The notes under the pieces were generated by a model. The model did no database searches and was not told where the DNA came from. It saw only the letters and a program-made list of their open reading frames with translations. The translations under genes and the position numbers were made by a program. This document shows, piece after piece, positions 1 to 27,500 of a stretch of 64,000 bases of DNA; the stretch's first letter is position 1; each line of letters starts with the position of its first letter. The stretch comes from Synchiropus splendidus (taxonomy: Eukaryota; Chordata; Actinopteri; Syngnathiformes; Callionymidae): contig NC_071334.1 in the NCBI RefSeq assembly GCF_027744825.2, forward strand, positions 31,712,937-31,776,936, given 5' to 3'.

Positions 1-15077
<15,077 letters not shown>

Positions 15078-16017
15078 CATGGCCAAGTGGTGGGAACCCA
15101 GTTACTCCAGCACTGGCCTAGATTCTGGATGTTTTCTAAGGCTGCTCTGGAACAGAGTGGGACGTCAAAGAAAATCATTTGGGCTCAGAGCATTGAGGAT
15201 TCTCTCCTTGTCAAGGAGCTGGTCAGCAGTACTGGCGCTCACTGACCCGCGTTGGATGGTCGCCTCTTAATCTGACTGGAGCTCCTTTTCGGAGTTTGAC
15301 TTTGGCTCTCCGTGTGACAGCATATCTCCTTAATGGAGCAGACTCTTAAAACAGAAGCACTTTGGAGTTTTTTTATTGGCAGACCCAGCCTTCTTAAACA
15401 AAGACTGACTCGTGAAAACAATTACGGTAAACCACACTGGTTTGAAAGGTTATTACGGTCTTAAACTGGTGGATTGACCATGACGACATGATTGGGAGAT
15501 CCCTAACCGGACCAAAAAAGAAGAGAAAAAGAAAAAAAGAAGAAAAAAAAAACACAGACTTTTTGTGTGTAAACGTGTGGAAATAATGCTTCAGTGTGTC
15601 TGTGTGACTGCGTGCATGTGTGCCAAGATGACATCATGACACACCGATGGTTTGTCTTAACTAAGTATGAAGCTGTCCAGTACTAAGTGTGGAGTTTTAG
15701 GTCGTGATGACTGAAACAAGAAAGCGGCGTTTCTCCTGTCAAGCCATACACATCAATACCTCCGTCGTAGCCTCGGATTCAGGCGCGACCCCACATGTAC
15801 AGCTGGTCACGTTTTTTTATTTGTGAGTTTGTGCGTGGGCCTGTAATATTTGTACAGCCTCTTGTGTATTATTATTCTTGTACATAGTATATATAGATAT
15901 ATCTATTTGTTCTTTTTCCATTTACAGAGAGGATTATTTTATTCACATGAGTTTTTTTTAGGTTGTAAAGGGGTGAAGGTTGGATTTTCTTTTCAATGCA
16001 CTGAACAAATCCGGAGT

Positions 16018-16049
16018 TGCAGACGCCAGCTCAACAGCTGACGTCTGCA
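16018..16049 (+). other. Strong hairpin in the BAHCC1 3'UTR
   Basis: TGCAGACG (16018-16025) pairs with CGTCTGCA (16042-16049). After one C/A mismatch, CAGCT pairs with AGCTG around a CAAC tetraloop. This gives 13 pairs and one mismatch in 32 nt. Confidence 0.8.
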
Positions 16050-17720
16050 CCGTCGTTATATATGTAGAAAGAGGGAGTAGGATTTTCCAGGCTTTGTCCA
16101 AAATCTCTTCATGCCTTTGTTTAGTTTGCCTGATGTCGACCGTACATGACATGACTTTGAATCGGTTGCGACATGTAGATAAGCAAATGGACTCCTCGCC
16201 ATGACGGTGAGAAACATGCCCACTGGTCCCTCTTCGGCGAATGACTCTTGTTGAATTGAAAAATGAATTCAAACGACCAATCACATTAAATGATTTAAGC
16301 TCATCAATTATTTATAGTCCAAAGGCTAGTTGGCTGTATTGGAATGTGAATTAGGAGTTTGGTGGATGTTTTTATTTTTTACTTTGATGTTTATTTTTGC
16401 CACTGGAAAAACAACTAGGGAAATTCTGTCCTACTAACTGAGCTCAGTATAACTACTTCCTGGACTGGGTGGGAAGACAAGAAGGTCATTGTTGTACATA
16501 GTTCATAGAGTTGAGGGTCCACACTGTGTGCCTTGTATCATGACAAGCTAATGTAATTTCTGAAAGTTGCTGACCCATACCATTTGACTGTACATACACC
16601 AAGGACTGACAGAACCATCAGACATATCACACATAAGCTTGGGGGCGGCATTCCCCCAATGATTCCAAAGATGGTCACGTGACAGGGTTTTGATGAATCA
16701 GGATCGCAGACATATCCTGACTAAAGGAACATGAACATCTAGAGTTTATGCTGTAGGGACAGTTAAAGTTGTGCTGTTTGTTTGTGTGCGTTTCCTGTGG
16801 GAGCTGTTAATCTTCAAACGCGATGACTGGAAAGAAACAAAGTTTCTGCTCTCCTGTGATCCTCAAAGAATCAATTTTCATTTCTAGTCGAGTTTAATTT
16901 CAATCAAGATTGTACATATTTATCTGGAAACTAAACCAAAGCACCTGTGAGTTTACGCTTCACTTCATAAGAAGAAACAACTTTATGAAATAAAAGAAAA
17001 ACAATATTAGAAAGAGGTTCAATCCAAGACGGGACCCCTGCAATCACAGAGGTATTTGAAGTCCGGTTCCTCCGGTTGTCTCCTCCGGCGTTGCTATGAC
17101 ATCCACAGCAGAACGACGTTGTTTGCATGCTGCCCAGCTGATGCACTTGAGGTTTCCATGACAACCGGAGCGACACCACGTGACTGTGAAGGACAATCAG
17201 AGCCAATCAATGAGACAACGTAGTGAAAAAAAGGATCAAATCATAAATAATGCTTCTTGTCACTTTTATTCTGCTTTGCCAAAAAAATGTGTTTTTCTTT
17301 GCTTTGTTTACAACCGTCTTACCGTTTATGCAAGCGCCTGTCTGTTGTCAGTGTTTGGGATGTACAGGGGGAAGAAGACAAATGCCTTTTTTTATTACTT
17401 TTTTGGGGACTTTGACTGACTGAACAATGATGCTGTTAAACTGCAAAGCAAAAGCTTTTAAAAGAAATGTGAACTGTGAAAAAAGGCTGTATTTTCTTTA
17501 AGAAACACTGGATTCACTTCTGACCATCACATTTTGACAGAAGCAGCATCATTGTGTGACCAGGATGTTATTCAACACCCACTGGAACCATTTTGTGGTT
17601 GAGATGGCCTACTAAAGTATATTATTTCAGTCCTTCTTTTGGGGAATATTGAAATATTTCCAGATGTACAAAATGAAAAAAAGAAGCTATTTATCTTAAT
17701 TTTATTTCTCTTTGTGTTTT

Positions 17721-17726
17721 ATTAAA
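17721..17726 (+). terminator. Probable distal BAHCC1 poly(A) signal (ATTAAA)
   Basis: ATTAAA is followed within 40 bp by T-rich and GT-rich sequence. An alternative AATAAA lies at 16989-16994. Confidence 0.5.
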
Positions 17727-17745
17727 AAAAGGATTCTTACTTCAA

Positions 17746-20700
17746 ACTATCTTGATTGTTTCTTTCCAGCAGGGTGTGATCCCTCAATAGCCCCTTGTGT
17801 TTGTCAATGGTTGTCATTTGTCAGTGGCAGGAAAATGGTCCAGAGATAAAGAAAGCAGAAGAATAGAGAGGAGGGGAGATGGAAGAAAACTAAGAGAGGA
17901 AGCAATTTGAAACTGTAGCTGAAGCCAATGGCGAGGGAAGAATGGCAGAGAAAGAGAAACCATATCCAGCAGTGTATTGTGAGAGGTGGGCAGGATTGAG
18001 TCTCCTAGGGCTGTACAGGTGGGTCACATCATTGGAATAATACAAACGGAACTGAACCTTTAAGAGACAAAAGTAGGGGTATCCACTTTCACCCTGCGTT
18101 GATTTCAAATCTCTGTGCGTAAGTGAAAGCCTGGTGCTTCAGTAAATCTACATTCTGGAACTTCATTTTTGGCTTTTCTGATGGTGCAGGTGAAAGGTTT
18201 TCTAAAAAGAAACCTTATTTGTCACAGCAAGGAAACTAAAAATATTCTTTGAATCTCAGCAGTAAGATTCAACACGGAGTGAGGAACCCACTGTTATCCG
18301 TATGCATTATTCTATCTACAGATGAATGCACTTCAAAAAGGTCCCAAATTATGGTCACCTCACGGGCTTTTCAATAAGATTCAGCCAACTCCTTTGAATA
18401 AAATATTCAAAGTTCAAGTTCCGTTCAAGAGAGGTTCAGAATTTCATCTCATCTGATGGTGCTGTTGAGCAGGCGTTTTCCTGCCCTTTCCTCCCCCCTT
18501 TGTTGTGATTGCTGAAGCCCATATGGAGCTCTGAATGGAGCCGGAAACCAAAATATAACAGCTAACAGGCCGAAGAACGCGGAAGCCACTAGCAACTATT
18601 CTTTCACTAAGGTTCTGTCACATCTCATGAAGGAAGCCTGACAAACTTGAAATGGCTCCACTCAAGTGGCTCCACAGAGCCTTTCGGAAATCCTTATTGA
18701 ATGATAAAACACGGTGATGGCTTCAGTTCGTATTGCAAATACGCATGCTCCGGCATCAAAAACCCCAAACCAGGAAAAGCCAGTTATAGATAGTCGCTTG
18801 TCATAGATCCTGTAAATCTAAAGTGTCTTATACGTTGTAGTCCACAACACAAGTTTATTGGATATTTATTATGCAATGGCGCCATTCTGGTAAAAAAAAC
18901 AACATTCAATATAATAATGTAATTACAATGAATATTTATTTATTATTATTTATTAGCACCTTTCAGACAGGAAGGGCTACAAGGTGCTTACATAAAAACA
19001 GAATTAAAATCAGCATGACACGAAACAATCTGTTCAGTAAAACACGCCCAAAGGGATAAAGTGATGAGAGAAAATAGAAGTACATAATAGCTGGTCTGTA
19101 AAAATGTGTTTTTAAAGGAGATGTTTTTATTATTATTTTCATAGGTCATAACGATTAACTGAAATGCCATCAATATATTACACCATGGGAGAGAGGATGG
19201 GATGGTCCAGTATCGACCAAAACAGCGTCCTCATGAAGGGTGCCATGCGCTGTTGATCAAAGGTGAGTCACAGCCTTCTGCCGTGTTCGACCGCAGCATC
19301 AGCCCTTTGGTTATTGATAGGGCAGGGGGGAAAAACTAAACGGCATGAAGAAAAGTGTCATTTCTGAATGTATACCAACCCAGTAATGAGATCATCCCCT
19401 GTGAGGCGCGTAGCATTGGTCACAAAGTGCACAAGTTTACGACGTTTTATTACAGACTTCCAGCAAAAGATTCACACTTATTTATCTCTGCAGCCCTCAT
19501 GATGAGGCTTACTGCACCATCAAAGTCTGGATGGAGGACTCACCTTTGACCTCCCATTACCTTGCGAGAAGACCTTGCACATTTCATCATGAACTGCTTT
19601 TTTTTTTGTTCACTGGAGTTTCACCCATATCTGGTCTAGCAAGGGTATTTTTCTTGTTGCTACAGGAAGATGTGACTCACCCATTCGGCGGAATAACTCA
19701 GCAAATGGTCTGTAGCATGAATGAAAACACACACACGCATATGCAGCTCTGTGTGTTTGCTCTCTCTTTTGTCTCCTGCGTTCAGCTGTTATGGTGGTTT
19801 AAAATGTTATTATAACTAAACGACGCGCGCCTTTCTCCCCCGGTCCCCTCATCTGCACATGCACTCTCAAGTATACTCGCTTCTGCTTTTTACATCCTCC
19901 TCACCGGCTCCTCAATCAAGCAACGCCTTCGACACACACAGACATTAAGTGCAGTCTTTGACTCCTTATCAGCAGGTTTGCTTTAGGCTTATCTGGTTGA
20001 CATTGTTAGACTACTTTACCCAGAATGCTGCAGGAGATAGGGGCACAATGGGAGGCTCAGGGAATGTGAGGGGCGGGGGTGGGGTCTGCCCTCTGGGTTA
20101 ATGAGAGCGCAGCTTTCACGTTGTGAGAGCAAACATGCCACAAGCTCATTTGTGTGTCATTTTTCTGTGCGGGTGTGTGTGAAGGGTCGAGGTGTCAGTA
20201 AAAGGTGTGTCAGTTAGCTTTATGGTGTTTTCAAATGGTGGACAGAAGCCAACACTCCACAAAGCACGTCATCGCTGCCTAGGGTGTAAAGGTTAACCAC
20301 GGTGAACTGCATACATTTGTGTGTATACATGTGTGCATGCAACACACACATATCCGTTATTACTTATGTATGGTTCGATGTGACTAACAAATGAGCGACT
20401 CTTTAATCTAAATTATTTTATTTTATTTTATTTTATTCCTCACTTTCTCTTTCAGTTCATTTCAAAATTTGTGGTTCAGCTTTTTTGAAACTGCTATCAC
20501 ATTTTATATAATATCTTTGAATTAGAAATTAATAATATAAATGCAACATCATAGGAAAGCCATAACTGCATAGAGTGAGATGTGCTTAAAAGAAACACCC
20601 AATAATGCGTGACTAAATTGAAATCTGTAAAAAAAAACATGTAAAATAAAAAATGTAAAATAAAGTAAAATTGATATCACATCTTCTATTTTCACAAAAA

Positions 20701-23700
20701 AATTAAAATAGAAAAAAATAGAAAATAAACTGCAGTCCTAGTTCAGAAAATGTGTGTTGAATGTAGAGAGCATTTTTAAATCGTAGTAGTAGGAAAAACC
20801 ATAAATGAACAAATAACAAATAAGACAAAATAATCACCTTATTGGAATAAAAGTTCCAGGAAAAGCAAGCGATAAAAGAGATTCTAGAAACATGAAATGG
20901 AAATAACGCTTCCAACGCTGCTCTACAGGGTTATCACTCTGACAAATGTTACATTGTTAAAATAATTTATACTTCCTGATATAATCCAGGTTCCAAGCTC
21001 TGTGGAACCCCACTGGAGTGCGACGTTATAACTGGACTACCTGGAGTTGGTTCTTCATGGAGCTGTAAATTCACATATGTTAATGAGGTGAAATTAAACA
21101 GTGCCCTTTATCAGCCTTCAATAGAACGTGTTTTGTGTTAATATTCATGGGTTCTCATGTTAGAATGTTTGTTTGTTTCTGCGAGGGGGCGACGTATTTG
21201 TATGTGGTGGCTAAGCATTAAGGGGAGGCAGGGGGTTTGGGGGGGCGGGGATGCTGTCCAGAGAAAGCTCTTCATTTAGATCCAGGCTGAGCGTGTCGCT
21301 CAAGTAAATAAATGGATGCCAGCTGCAGTGGGACGCCGCTTGTGTGCTCAAAGTTGTTGGTATACAGAGAGTGTGTGTTCCACTGTATGTGTGGGGTGTT
21401 CTTGGGTCAGAGCGAGTGGGAGTGAGATCGGTGATCTACTCCGCATCACTTCATCTGTCGTTTAAATGAGCCTCCAAGTGTGTAGACGCTCATGTGTGCG
21501 CAGATTGTAGATGTCCGTACAGTCAGTGTGACGACTGGTGGTTGTGCAACGTCTTCCGCGGCAGCAGATGGTGAGCTTACATAAATCATAGATTCTTGGC
21601 AGCGGGGAAGTCGTGTCCATGTTCTCCTGCATTACAACACCAACAAACCTCCTCTGTTCCTCCTCCTTTCCCCGGTTTTATCACTTGTTTGGCTCTCTGG
21701 CCGGCTACGCTAAATATTCATGTGCAGGGATTTGAGGGTGAAACATACATGCTGTGCTAATACTGAAGCCCAGAACAATGGAAACAAAAAAGGAGCAGAT
21801 ATGGTGCAAGTTGTTGCTCATTCATTCTATAAGGACTATAGCACACGAACCAGATATGTGACAACGGAGATGTACACCGTGGTGCAACGCGAGTGGCCCC
21901 CAACCCTACACTTGCTATTGCCATTCAAGCGGGCATAAATCAGCGAGGGCTGTGGGAGTAAATCTAGGTTCACAGAACACAGTATGTTTGTGTACTTTAT
22001 TCATTATTGGCTGGGTAGGAGTCTGGGGGGAGGTGGGTTGTCCAACACATTTTTTAATGCTATTTACTTCTAAGTCACTTTTGATTTTGCCAAATAAAAT
22101 CAAATTGTAAAATTTCGGCGCATCCATCCAGCTATAGTGTGGAGAAACGTTCGGTTGGCCACTGAAAATATAGACTGCACCTTTAAATACATTGACATGG
22201 TGCGAGGAAGACGAGACAGCGGAGCGATTTGCAGCCTCTCAGTTTGAACATTGCCAGTCGTTCATGCAAGACGCTTCACACTCTCGCACAGAGTCGTTCC
22301 AAGTTGCTCAGCGGCCGAGTGGCAGTGATGGCTGCTATTTGATATTCCGAATAGTGAAAGACACTCAGCCAGCTGGAGGCTTCCTGCTCCGACTGTCAGC
22401 AGAGGTCAAACATCCTGTAAAGTCTTAGTGGACACAGCAACTCGAGCCACAGACACCCGAGAGCGGCCGCAAGTGTGTGTGTGCTGGTGTGTGTGTGTTT
22501 TATATAAATATACAGCACATATCTGCTCCCCTGCTGCCACTGCAGTAAAGTTGGCCACCACTACTCTCTGCATTCTACACCACATTTATTCACTTCCATG
22601 TCACACACACAGCAGCTAAGATGAATGAGCCACTTCACTTAAAAAGGTTCTCGGGTTCAGTCCCTGGTCCAATTCCGGGAACCCCCATAACCTTAACCTG
22701 CGAGCTAATGGCAGATTTATATTTACCAAGCAAAATTAAACTCTTTGAACAAGAGTTTGTATTGTGTCGTTCAATTCTTTCAGGATAAATGTGCCGTAAA
22801 TTGTCTCATAACTCAGAGGAGTCTCTCCTTCTGTCTCCCTGTCAGTGGCAGCAATAATGTTTGGACTCAAGCTTTGCTCAAGACTTTGTTGGTCACTACA
22901 AACACCACTGTGGCTCGCTGGATCAACCTTACCAATGGTGAATTCCAATTCCTTCCCTAATCCTCAACCTCAAAAAGTGGAGTGCAAGGACTGTCCCGGA
23001 TTGAGGAATACCCAGACGACCCAGAATGCCTTGCATATTTTCAGCGAATAAAAAATGGCTTCCAAAGCAGCAAAGAAAGCGAGCTACAAATGTATTTAAA
23101 ATAAATATTACTATTATCTTAACCATTTTATGGCTTATTCGCCTCATTGTTGCATGATATTTACTTTTATAATAGAGTTTTTTGTCAGTTTTCTTCGTCT
23201 TCATCTGAATTGACAGACTGAACACTGCTCTTGCGTAATGCTGCTTTGTTTTTGTTTTGGGCCTTAGGTTGACAGTTATGGTATTGGAATTCGCCCTAAG
23301 AATCAGCATCAGAGGCTTAATGGTCTAATAGTCTCTGAGAGATTGGCTGTAAATTGTAGGAATTTAATTTGGATGATAAAACCAGAGACATGGACTTTTG
23401 ACTCAGCCCTTTTTTGTCGCAACCACGCAGGTGTGTGATCTTGCTCACATTGCTCACACACCCTTCACACCTTTTTGGGAAAAAGCTCCACTTGGACACC
23501 TTCACCGGGGATGTATCCCAGAGCCACTGCACGGTCTCCTGAACTTCTCTCTAGATCCGCCGCATAAGTATTTAGCTATGATGGTGCACTGCATTTAGGC
23601 TCTGCGTGCATCATTGTTTTCCTCGCTTCTCTGCAAAAACAGTGACTCAAAGTAGAAGGGGAGGGTGTTTCTATCCAACTGGAGTTCATCACCAGACTCA

Positions 23701-24380
23701 TCGTTTTTCTCCAAATCGCCTGCTGCGTCGCAAAAAAAGACCACAATCCGAGTGTTTAGCAGTCTTGACTTCATTTCAAGCTCCCAGCTCTGACTTCACA
23801 CTTCACTTGGTTTGTAACCAGCAGTTGGTGCACTTCCCAATCTTTCATCTGCAAACATTTATTGTTGTTTTTTTGTTTTATTGTGAGCCAGATTCAAAGC
23901 AACTAAGCATCACAGCAACCCAGAATTAGTATGCCACACAACACTGAGTCTATTTATGCTGCAGCCACTGTTACCATGGAGATGAAAAGCCCAGAATGAA
24001 TGACCAATTTCTAAAATAAGTGTAAAACGACTTTAAAGTTATGTTCAGAGGAGACCGGTTGTCCCCCAAAATAGCTTTCCTGTGTCTAGTAAAGTGTGTT
24101 GTCTTAGTTGCCGCTCGCTTGTGTGACTGATGATTCATCAGCTGACGGTGATCCTCAGAGATTAGGACTCCATGCTGAGTGAGCAGAGCTGATGAAACAG
24201 TACACGAATGTACAGACGGGAATGAGAGGAACAGTCGAGCTTTGTATATGTGGGACCAGAGACCAAGAGCAGTCTGGAGATCCTTGAGAGATTTGTCCTT
24301 TCTCGGCTTCGACTCAGCTTTTTGTGACATCACGAGAAAAATATAATGGCATGAAGATGTAGAGTGTGTGTGCATGTGTG
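17746..24380. other. Gene-poor intergenic DNA
   Basis: I find no exon with convincing splice sites or codon bias. It contains a TTTTA pentamer run at about 20413-20437, an AT-rich patch at 20600-20720, a G-rich stretch at 21222-21250, and a copy of a fish repeat signature at 18937-19030. Short open frames here are not supported by any family resemblance. Confidence 0.65.
18937..19030 (+). repeat. Fish interspersed-repeat signature with AGCACCTT/AAGGTGCT stem
   Basis: An AT-rich run is followed by AGCACCTT (18955-18962), an 18-nt spacer and the complement AAGGTGCT (18981-18988), then an A-rich tail. From general knowledge, a stem of this kind (AGCGCCTTTC ... AAGGCGCTTTA type) recurs widely in teleost genomes. 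I assign no family. Confidence 0.5.
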
Positions 24381-24384
24381 TGCC

Positions 24385-24520
24385 TGTTTTATCCCACTTT
24401 GTGGGAACACTATGCTTGTGAGGACTCTATGACTTTGTGGGGACATTTGGCTGGACCCCACAGGGTTAATTTGAGGATGAAAACTTCAAAATAACTGGGT
24501 TATGATTAGGTTTACGTTTG
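24385..24520 (+). repeat. Dispersed repeat, copy 1 (TTTGTGGGGAC family)
   Basis: The segment follows a short GT-rich run. It shares ordered blocks with 41545-41745: CTTTGTGGG, CTTGTGAGGAC, TTTGTGGG, CATTTGGC.GGACC, AATTTGAGGAT and AATAACT.GGT. The shared order in one orientation shows common descent. I see no target duplication or terminal repeat. Confidence 0.65.
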
Positions 24521-27500
24521 ATTCACTTCAACCGTCCTTATACAAGTCACTTTTTGATGCGAAAACTAGTTTAAACCGAATCAAATATAAGTGTTTACTA
24601 TTAAAGGCTAACTATAGCACAAGGCTGCTCTGTGGTTCAGAATATGTACTATGTCCTCCTTCACCACTGACTCACCACTGACACTCTTGCACCATCTTCC
24701 CTATCCGTCATCCGTCATTCTTTTCAACATCCCCCTTTTTTTTAGGAATTTCCCACATTGATTATCTAATAATAAACAGTTATGAAATGGAGTTCACTTG
24801 TATGGACTGAGAGCTATTGCAACCTGAATTCTGCCCCTTGACCTTTGACGTTTTGAGTCTTTATTATTGTATGTGAAAGGAAAGAGTTCACAAGGGAAGG
24901 ATGGCATGTAAACCGTCTCAGAGGACTTGAAGTGTTGGAGAGATGTGAAACAAGATCTGAAGACTTTCTCCCAGCTGGATGTCAATGAAGAACTCTTGTA
25001 CTTTTTGGCAGCCAAGACAGAAAACCATCTGGATGTGAGTGAGTGTGATGATCCTTGTGAGGGACAAGCAAGACAATCAACTGATGCTGAGCAAAGTGTA
25101 CAGTCAGGTTTCTGTAGGTTCTGGATGTCGACTGGGAAGCCTTGAATTTGATGCAGTGAAGGGGAGGTGGACTTGGTATTACTCAGTAATGACCAGTGCA
25201 GCGCTAACCAGAGCTTCCAGTTGTATAGCATCATTCAGTTGTTCTATCAATGTTGGAGGTCAGAGTTGGCTGTCGACACACAGGTTCCTCACAGTCTGGG
25301 CTGCAGGCTCACTGTCGAGGCTGAGGAAGCTGTTTAGTCACAACTTTTCCAGGTGTCTTTCCTGTCTCCTTCCACCAGTTCTGATGGCAAACTATTCCAG
25401 CCAGAGTGAAAACGCAACCATCTGCCTGCTGGAGTTGTTGTGATGAAAACTGATCCAGCAACAGCAACTCTTTCTTCTGGCTCAGCTCTTTTGTTGACAC
25501 GAACAAGCACGTTAAACTAACACTGTCTTTAGGTAGATCCTTTATCTAGACCTACATGGGTCCCTTTATATGACAGAGTCACTTTGACATGTGACGATGT
25601 GTCTCTGGCATTCATGAGCTGGCGTCTGCTCCCAGCCCCTTGGCTCTCAGTGTGTGTGCGCACGAGTGCGTGCGTGTGTACGTGTGTGCGAGATGATGAT
25701 GATGATGGGTGTGTCAGTGTTTGCGTGCTGATGGCTCTTCACTCTTTCATCTCATCAAGCGTTCATCACTCTGTACTCCATCAATCACACCGCCCAGCAA
25801 ATCAATCATCGGCTGAGGGTCCGGCTTTTAAATGATAACATCGTAGCATCTGCCCCCTCCTGCCTGCTCCACAACCCTCACCCACACTGATCACAGAGAA
25901 GGCATTCTTGCTGCTCACACACTGGGAGGCCTCCTGCCTTGCACCTTCACATGATTCCTCATAAAATACACACTGTCCATCACCAGCACACACACACACA
26001 CACAGGCACAAACATACCCATGTACACACAGTTACCATGGAGACGGATAGGCAACCATGCAGAATGAGTGCAGAATCCCTCGGGACATCTCCTTTGTCCA
26101 TCTCTCCATCGCTCTCCTTCAGTGGTGACAAGACGTCTCCTCTGTCTCCACTCTGCCCGCCTTCATGGAGCATGTGTTCCCGCTCACCAGCACAACTCCA
26201 GCTGTTCATTGTTGCAACACCACTTGTCTTCCTTCCCCCAGATATGGATGACTCTGAACTGTTAACACGGATTTCAAAATTCCAGCGGAGCTTGTCTGTA
26301 CAATGTTGCGATGAAAGCAGGAGTTTGACTGACAACTCCTCATTATGACGGAGCGATCGCGGAGAGAACGATGACGGGAGCGCGGGGTGAACATTTCGGC
26401 TGCTCGGTCAGGTTTGCAAAAGAAATGGAACTCAGGTGGTGAGTTACACTGAAGATGATCCGTTCACTGACTCAACAGCGCGCAACATGTTTGGGCCTTG
26501 CAGAGCAGCGGCGCAACATTAAAGTCATCTGGTGAAAAGAACAGAACATTCATTCATTCCTTCCTTATCCTCAGCTGAGAAACTGGGTCGCTGGAGACGG
26601 AGCCTGTTCCAGCTACAACTGAGATAGAGTTTAATGTGATATTGGAGTTGTAAAATTAAGGCTTTCATTATCCTGAAATAATATGTTTTATTCATTAGTT
26701 TTTCAATTTCAAGTGTCAAGAGTACGACCTCCACAGACACTTTGCACCTGAAAATGAGATACAAATGCATGTTTTGTAATGTTTGATACCACGACTGACA
26801 GGTAGCCCTAAATCTCTATATGCGCCATAAATTTGACCTTTGCAGCCTCAGTTGAGGAGATTATAAATCTTAAATTAAAAGTTTAAAAGGAGAAGCTTTT
26901 TAAACGGAAGGATCTGAATAAGAATCGAAGCATTTGTATGACCGTCTTTGCTGTGAATCTTTGACCTCAGCGTGACCTCTGAGACCAGAACACTCACAAA
27001 AATAATGAATGCGCACAAACAAATCCCTGAATCCACAGCATTGTTTTTTGAACAAGCTATCGAACAAATGCCAGAGAATATCTCGATCCCCCCCACACAC
27101 ACGCACAGGAACACACGCACTGGTATCACCACGGTTGTAGCTTTTAACCGAACCCAAGCTCTCCTCACTTTATGGCCTCTCTTCTACATGAGCCTTCTCT
27201 TTTTACATCCTCCTTCCTTCCAGCCATCATTCATCCGCCTCTACATCTCTCCCTAAATATCCGCTCTGCTCAGATACTGCGTTACAACTGCTGACTGCAG
27301 AGACGGATCCCGCCACCTTAGGTTGACTTGGAGCCGCTCATGGGAGTCACTTACAGACCAACATGGTTTCTGTGCTGTTGCGGGGTCAGAGGTCGTGCGG
27401 ACTGCCTCTCTGCGTTGATTGCAGAAAAGTAAATCATTCATTTTTGATGTTGACTGACCTCCTGCATATGTTTGTTATTAACTGCGTCGACCACCAGACA

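Larger units (their letters stand above)
15078..17745 (+). other. bahcc1: BAHCC1 3' untranslated region
   Basis: No coding character follows the TAG stop, and the sequence is A/T-rich, as 3'UTRs often are. It includes an A-rich tract (about 15517-15553), four TGTACATA octamers (15879, 16493, 16589, 16911) and a hairpin at 16018-16049. Candidate poly(A) signals are AATAAA at 16989 and ATTAAA at 17721; the second is followed by T-rich and GT-rich sequence typical of a downstream element. The 3' limit is inferred. Confidence 0.6.

Noticed and set aside
22648..22690. tRNA-like box B (GGGTTCAGTCCC)
   Set aside because: No box A at the right distance and no cloverleaf. At most a scrap of a SINE.
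25802..26335. 177-codon minus-strand open frame
   Set aside because: It reads through a CA repeat (giving a Cys/Val run), has no family resemblance and no splice context.
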